Below are positions 58,120-64,000 of a DNA stretch of 64,000 nucleotides, piece after piece. Source of the DNA: Brachionus plicatilis (Eukaryota; Rotifera; Eurotatoria; Ploima; Brachionidae); assembly GCA_010279815.1 (NCBI GenBank), contig QEOQ01000165.1:71051-135050 (forward strand), written 5' to 3'. The notes under the pieces were generated by a model. That model was not told the DNA's origin. It searched no databases and worked only from the letters and a program-made list of their open reading frames with translations. Made by a program: the position numbers and the translations under genes. Within the stretch, counting starts at the first letter, position 1; the number at the start of each line of letters is the position of its first letter.

Positions 58120-61100
58120 GTGAACCTTAATTAGCTTGAGCTGTTAACTTCATTTTACCTTGAAAAAATCGATTTCGATATTTTAGGGAAACAACCGTAA
58201 AATAATGTAACAATGAGGAAAAAAAAATAAAATCAATCAGTTTAGAAGAATTACATACTTTCCTAGCCGAAATATATGAAGCTGATATAATATATCTAAT
58301 ACTTCTGGAAATCAGATTATACATGAAGCCGAAAATCAGTGTTAATTCTTAATCAATGGTATATCTAGTGAATCTGCTCTTAATCAAAAGATGCTATTTA
58401 TATAATTGGATTGATAGCAATGTTCTTTGATTCAAAATTTACTCAAGCTCCCTTAAATCTAGTTTTAACAATATAAATAATTTTAAGTGAATCAAAAATT
58501 AAAGTTTTTCTTTTTAAAAAATGTTAACTGAGTTGAATTTCATAAAATCTGAAACTGTTTTTAATAATTTTTAAATTTATTCATATTTAATTACATGTCA
58601 TTAATAATGAATTTTTATTTTTTTTAAAACAGTGCTCAATTTTGAATAACATGTCACTAAAATAGAGTAATCTATTTAAAAGACATATCAATAAATTCGG
58701 ATAATTACGCTATTAAATTTAAACTGCCTATTTTTAATATGTCCTAATATCTAAAATCACAGCTAAAATCATTTATCACTCATATTGCTCCTTTTAAAGT
58801 TCTAGAATATTTTAGAAATCAATGATGGGTTTTTAGCAAAAATTCTTTTAAAAATAGCTTTAATTTTTAAATTTTTGTTTCATTTGAATTAATTTTTTAA
58901 CGCTTTTTTTAACTCCGGTTTTAACTGTGCGATAAATCAAAATTGACTAAATAAAAACAATTTAACTAGTGTATAAGAGAGATTTGAATAAAATTTACTT
59001 TGTTAACTAATTTAATTTAATCAAAATTTAAACTGAAATAAATTTTTCTTAGGTTTTTTAAAAAATTTGACTAATTACATTATTCCACAGAATCAGTAAC
59101 AATAATTCATTCGTTTTTAGTATTTGGTGTACGGAAATATATAAGTTTTTTTCATAATTTAGCAGAATTTAGATCACGCAATTCTGGATTCCGCTTAGGG
59201 GCAGCCTTTTGCAAAAAATCTCTGCCAATTTAAACCTTTTTTTTCTTTATTTGAATTATTGGTTTAATTTAACAGAATCGATCTGTTAAAATTAAATTAT
59301 TAATTTTTAAATCATTTTTTTTCATAAAAATATGAGGATAATTTTTTTTTGAATTTGAATTTTTCGTAAATATTTTTTTATCTAGACACGAAAAGTTATA
59401 GTCAGAACCCGTGATTTAATCATTTTTATATTTAAAAATAAAAAGATTGCACATAAAATCATTTTCTTGTTTTTTTTTTCGAATCAAAGTATTTTTATCG
59501 AATAAAAATGCTAAAAATATTAAAAATTATTTATTACAATTGAAACAAGAGATTTCAAAGTCTAACTCAATTAGTATTAAATCAACTTGAACTAATTTTT
59601 TGAGAAAAAAACTCTATTTGAAGCTTATAATAACTCCTAAAAAATCTTGTAATAAATCAATTTAGAATTATATAATAAGATACAGCTAGATGTTTTATTA
59701 TTTTTAATTTATTACTTAAAAGTTTTAAGCTGATTTTCTTAATAAAATTTCCAAATCCAAAATGATGAAATTCTGATATTTTTTGACCCAAAAACCAATT
59801 GTTAATATCTGAAATTACTTTTGACAAAAAATTTAATCTACAGCATTAAATTTTGTTAAAAATTGATTTTGACTAAAAGGGGAAATTAGATTTAATTATT
59901 AATTTGAAATTCAAAGCAAAAACGATAAAATATATTAGACAACGATATGTCTTTTTTTCTTTAAATTAAATAAAACTTAAGAATTTTGTTTAAAAAAAAT
60001 TATTTTAAAATAAAATTTTATAGTCGAGCGATCAAAAGAATTTTTTAATATTGGATCGAAAAAAATACCAAAAATTATTAGTTTCAAATTTTTATCGCTA
60101 ATTAAGGTCGATAGTTTTCTTCACCGCTTTATAATTTTAATAAACTTTTCTTTATTTTAATAAAAATATCTCTATTTAATAAATTAAAAACTAATTTATT
60201 ATTTTAATATATACATATACACATTTTGATTAAAAACTTCAAAAAACTTAATTTTTTTCAATTTTTTTAATAAATGCCTCATTTTGAACGCTTTTTTTAA
60301 GAGAAATAAAAGAGAAAAAAAAATTAAAACCTACAAGTTGTTCCAAATTTTCTCTAGTTTCAGAATTCGCAAAAATAATCGAGGGTTATGGGAGTCCCCT
60401 GGGACTAGATACAAATAAACCAAAAAAACTTGTTAAATTTGGGCTTTTTTTGAAAAAATTTCTAGGATGAATTATTTTTTGGAAGATAAAAATATCATTT
60501 TCTAGTACGAAATTTTACGCTCTTTCAGGTGATATGTGATTTTAACATGTTTTATATACTTTTGGTTAAGATATATGCATCTATTCATAGTATACTTTGG
60601 CAAATTAATGAAACCTTTGAGCCCATCCAGGCAACAAAAAAATTTTTTTTTGACCTCCCTTAAAAAATTGGCTTTTTGGAGTTTTCAAATATGCAGATTA
60701 CGAATTTGAGGTCGAAAATAGAATCCTAAGATAACGTGGATGTTTTGCATTTCCTGAACCATAGCACAATTTATTTTTTACATTTTGAGTATATTTAGCG
60801 GTGGCATTTGCAGTTTTTTCGCTTGACTAATTTACTTATTCTATGTTTTTTAGACGGATGTTTATATCCTTTCTTATTAAAATAGAGGCAAGCTTTTTAA
60901 ATTCTAATTTTAAATTTTCTTTTTCCAATTTTTCAAAATGGTATTGACATTCTTAAATAACGTTATTTTTATTTAAAATAGCAGCATCAAAAAATCATTC
61001 AAATTAAATTACCTGTTTAATCACTTGTTAATCGTCATATTTTTTTTTACACACAACAAGCTTAGAAAGCTCTTCCTTATAAAAATTTACAATATGACGT

Positions 61101-61430
61101 AAAATGTCCAAAACCCCTTAAGCCACATCATGATTCAAAACATTTTTGACTCTATAACAAAACAGTTCTGTTTAATTGAAATTTTTATTTTGAAATGTTT
61201 TGAAGTAAAAATCAATAAGAAATTTTTTTATGTACGATAAATTTAGTCCACCGATGCCGGTGATTACTTCAGTAATTTTTTTATATTTTGGAGCATAATT
61301 GTTAATTTTATTTCGATTAAAATTTTTTTAAAAAATTTTTTATTCAACAAGCTTCATTTTGAAAAATGCTCGTGTAAGGTGAAAAAAATTGAAACATTTC
61401 ATTTGAAATTATTTTTTGAAAAATTTAAAA
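58120..61430. other. AT-rich intergenic, no gene supported
   Basis: 58230-58320 resembles 63265-63345 (shared TCAGTTTAGAA, CCGAA and ATATATCTAAT blocks), a weak direct repeat. The block 60380-60850 is less AT-rich but has no steady frame. Confidence 0.35.
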
Positions 61431-61432
61431 AA

Positions 61433-61977
61433 ATGGAAAATTTTGCCAATAAAGTCCAAGAAGAAATCGATTCAATCGATCGAGAGTACCTTAGAAAAAT
61501 TCAGGTAAAACCTTGAGTTTTTAACAGTAAATTATATTAACAGTTATTTATCAAGGGGAATATGTTCAGGTGCAACGCTAATTGCTGCGATAATCCAAAC
61601 ATATCACAAACAGACCTGGAAAGATGCCTGGAAACTTGTTCACATCCTGCTGTCAAGGCTCAGCAGTTCATGAACCAACAGATGCAAGAAATTCAAGTAT
61701 GAATAGCTAAAATTAGGATGCCTGTCCCAATATTGATAGGGTCCAATGAACCAATAATCCAAAAAATAATTATTTTTGCTAGGATAGAGTTCAGCGGTGC
61801 TTGATGAGCTGCGCTGACGAGATTAAAGACAAAGCTATGTTCAACAAGGCAGAAGATCTCGTGAATTCAGCTGAAATGAAAAAATGCAGTGCAAAATGCG
61901 AGGATGAAATGCTTAAAATACTTCCAAATTATACCAAAAAAATGAGGGAATGGTTAAGCAAAGGAAATAATTTCTAA
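61433..61977 (+). CDS. FAM136A: FAM136A homologue
   Basis: Small mitochondrial intermembrane-space protein of the CX3C type. Three exons: 61433-61504, 61556-61696 and 61783-61977; introns 51 and 86 bp. The product has 135 residues, close to the family's 138. Four C-x3-C pairs are visible: CNANC, CLETC, CLMSC and CSAKC. Other family blocks are KIQ-GNMFRC, QDRVQRC (here IQDRVQRC) and LPNYTKKMREWL. The first intron has two possible acceptors: TTAACAG (exon from 61544, adding LFIK) and ATCAAG (exon from 61556). Family comparison favours the second, because IQ is directly followed by GNMFRC. An AATAAA overlaps the stop codon (61976-61981). GET1 follows 169 bp downstream on the same strand. Confidence 0.93.
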
Positions 61978-62146
61978 TAAAAAATTTGAAAAAAAAATTT
62001 TTTTTATTTAAATTTTAAATTATTTGAAAAAATTAACAAACTTTTGATGTGGTTTAAAAAGACACATAAAAAAACATCGTGTGTGCACACAATTTTTTAT
62101 TTTAAATTATAAACTTTTGGAAAATTTTTTTGAAAAATAATGAAAA

Positions 62147-62707
62147 ATGGCAATCAATTACTGGGCTATATTCTTGTCGTTTGTTATTAACTTGATGAAG
62201 CGGTATTCGTCCAAGTTGTGCTCGTTGATTCTGCTCAAAGTCTATACCAAAGAAACGCCCGAGATCACCGAGTACAGAAATCAGCTCAAGTGTCTGAGGG
62301 AGGAAAAAAGCTCAATAAATCCCATGGATAATTTTGCAAAATATGCTCTGGTTGATCGAAAGATAAACAAACTAGTAGAAAAACTCAAGGAGAATAAGAG
62401 CTCAACACAATCAGACAGAATGAAAGTAATGATGTACATAAATGTGGTGTTCACAATTTTGACAGTTGTGCTATCTTTGTTATTAATATGGTCGAATTAT
62501 TCCAAGCCAATTATTGACTTTTCGAGCCTGCTGGACAAGTCTGATTTAGGGGAGCTGAATATTTTTTTTCCACTGAACAAAATGCTCGCGTTTCCCAACA
62601 AAAATGGAAACAACTCGATTGGCGTGACTGCTTGGCTGCTCATAGCAAATCGTTTCATAGACATTGTATTAAATAAAATAAACGCAATCAAAATTTTAAA
62701 AGATTAA
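62147..62707 (+). CDS. GET1: GET1/WRB, tail-anchored protein insertion receptor subunit
   Basis: ER membrane receptor that, with GET2/CAMLG, accepts tail-anchored proteins from the GET3/TRC40 ATPase. Single exon, 186 residues (human WRB 174). Topology: membrane segment at 3-19 (NYWAIFLSFVINLM), a cytosolic coiled coil at about 38-90, membrane segments at 96-117 and 157-178. The coiled coil holds the family core NPMDNFAKYALVDRKINKLV, where GET3 docks. LAFPNK and GVTAWLLIANR also match the family. The first ATG fits the family N-terminus. An AATAAA lies at 62856-62861. The gap to FAM136A is short enough for read-through or shared promoter organisation. Confidence 0.93.
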   Translation: MAINYWAIFLSFVINLMKRYSSKLCSLILLKVYTKETPEITEYRNQLKCLREEKSSINPMDNFAKYALVDRKINKLVEKLKENKSSTQSDRMKVMMYINVVFTILTVVLSLLLIWSNYSKPIIDFSSLLDKSDLGELNIFFPLNKMLAFPNKNGNNSIGVTAWLLIANRFIDIVLNKINAIKILKD

Positions 62708-64000
62708 TTTTGATAATTACTTTTTAATGACTATTTTGGGCAAATTTAAAAAAAATATTAAAATATTAATTAATTTTTTTGCTTTAACTATTCCTCAAGT
62801 TTCAAATGATTTCTAGATAATGATAATGAAAAAATGCTTTTCTTTCGAATGATTGAATAAAGGCTCTAAACAGTGTTTTTTTTAAAACCTTGTTAAAAAA
62901 CTTTATATTGTAAATTGGTTTATTATTATTTTCAAAAATTAAAAAGAGAATAAAAATTTTTTAAATTTTATTTCCACCTACGCAAAATTTTCATTTTTTT
63001 ACAAATTTTTTGTACAAGAAAAATTGCGCACAACATTACGATTTCGTTTCTTTATCAATAATTTCTTGATTATTTAACTTGAACCTTGTTCTTTTTGGAG
63101 CAGATTATTCTTTTTGGTTTGTTCCTGTTTTCTAATATCCATTTGAAGTGTATTTTTGTGATATCGATTTTAATGGCATTTTTAAATACAATGTAAAATT
63201 CTTAAAAAAATTCATAAATTTTTTATTCTAAATTTTATTTACTTTCTATTTGGAATTTTTTAAATTATAAAACCAGTCAGTTTAGAATAATCAGATACTC
63301 TCCTAACCGAAAAAATATATCTAATGCTTTTGGAAATTTAATCACACTTTAATTTGATAATTAAAGTAACTTGACTTCAAAATGTCTAGCTGTATATTTG
63401 AGATCAAGAATAATTTTATCTTTGCTTTTTTTTAAATTTTTTAATTTTTTTTGTCACTTTAAACTTTAAATTTAAAATTCAGTCGTTTGACTTGACTTTA
63501 ACTTTTAACTTTAACTTTTGAAAAACTTTGGTAGATTTAATAGTAGTTTAGTAAAAAAATTTGTGACGTTTTTCGCAATTTTAACTTTCATGAGATATAT
63601 AAACAGAGAGACAATATAAGTTATATAAATTAAAAATAAAACCTGAGTGAAACCCTTTTATAGAGTAGGGTATAAAAAAGCTTAAGTAAAATGAAGATAA
63701 AAAAATTGAACGTTTCAATGACGTTTCTTATGCGAGATTTTTTTCCATAAATCCATGTTGTCTTGTTGAAATGAAATTTTTATTTAAAAAAATATTAGCT
63801 AAAAATAAAAATTTCTAATAAGTTAAAAACTTAAATGTATGTTTAAGACACTTAAATAATTACTAAGGCAAATTTTTGACTTGAATTGAATTAAAAAAAA
63901 CAAGTTAGAAAAACATACAATTTATTATCAAAAATATCAAAATTATATAGATTGATAATGAACCTGAAAGAATATCAAAAATATTAATTTTTTATATAAT
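62708..64000. other. AT-rich downstream region
   Basis: No gene seen to the right edge. 63265-63345 repeats a block from 58230-58320; 63470-63530 has GACTTTAACTTTTGAAAAAC, perhaps another decayed hAT-type end. Confidence 0.3.

Noticed and set aside
60380..60850. Less AT-rich block as a gene
   Set aside because: Stops in every frame and no conserved motif.
1..64000. CRISPR arrays, phage or bacterial operons
   Set aside because: No regular spaced repeats; genes have spliceosomal introns and animal homologues.

Overview
This window is very AT-rich (roughly three quarters A+T by eye), gene-poor eukaryotic DNA. Introns are short (49-86 bp, plus one of 1.2 kb) and transposable-element remnants are dense. 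The recognisable genes are animal genes: a K+-dependent Na+/Ca2+ exchanger, an NPY/NPF-like neuropeptide GPCR, FAM136A and GET1/WRB. Base composition, small introns and the mix of repeats would suit a small aquatic invertebrate such as a monogonont rotifer. That is an inference, not something the sequence proves. I saw no bacterial genes, rRNA, tRNA or CRISPR array.

Layout. 0-2.7 kb: minus-strand NCKX/SLC24 gene, four exons visible, 3' end beyond the left edge. 3.5-9.3 kb: nested transposons (a Merlin-type MITE inside an older palindrome, a decayed Merlin-like element, a Tc1 fragment, and a broken integrase element split by a MULE-like MITE). 10-15.3 kb: LINE remnants, two copies of one LINE 3' end in inverted orientation, a broken zinc-finger/USP-like ORF and a partial FkbM methyltransferase. 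15.6-17.05 kb: intact single-exon minus-strand GPCR. 17-43 kb: mostly featureless AT-rich DNA with a few candidate coding exons (a coiled-coil exon pair at 25 kb, a possible terminal exon at 20 kb, a 54-bp exon at 32.3 kb), a Helitron helicase remnant (26.2 kb) and a CR1-like LINE end (34 kb). 43.6-58 kb: a second dense transposon block with several target-site-duplicated, palindromic or TIR-bounded elements. 58-61.4 kb: AT-rich DNA without genes. 61.4-62.7 kb: two compact same-strand housekeeping genes, FAM136A (3 exons) and GET1 (1 exon), 169 bp apart.

Functionally the four host genes are unrelated: plasma-membrane calcium exchange, peptide signalling, a mitochondrial intermembrane-space CX3C protein, and the ER receptor for tail-anchored proteins. 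The most informative new content is the transposon archive. At least eight non-autonomous families can be delimited with target-site duplications read directly from the sequence. They include Merlin-derived MITEs that keep a zinc-knuckle coding scrap, a pair of 317-bp palindromic MITEs both sitting in LINE reverse-transcriptase remnants, and a set of LINE 3' ends that each carry a short stem-loop followed by a microsatellite.
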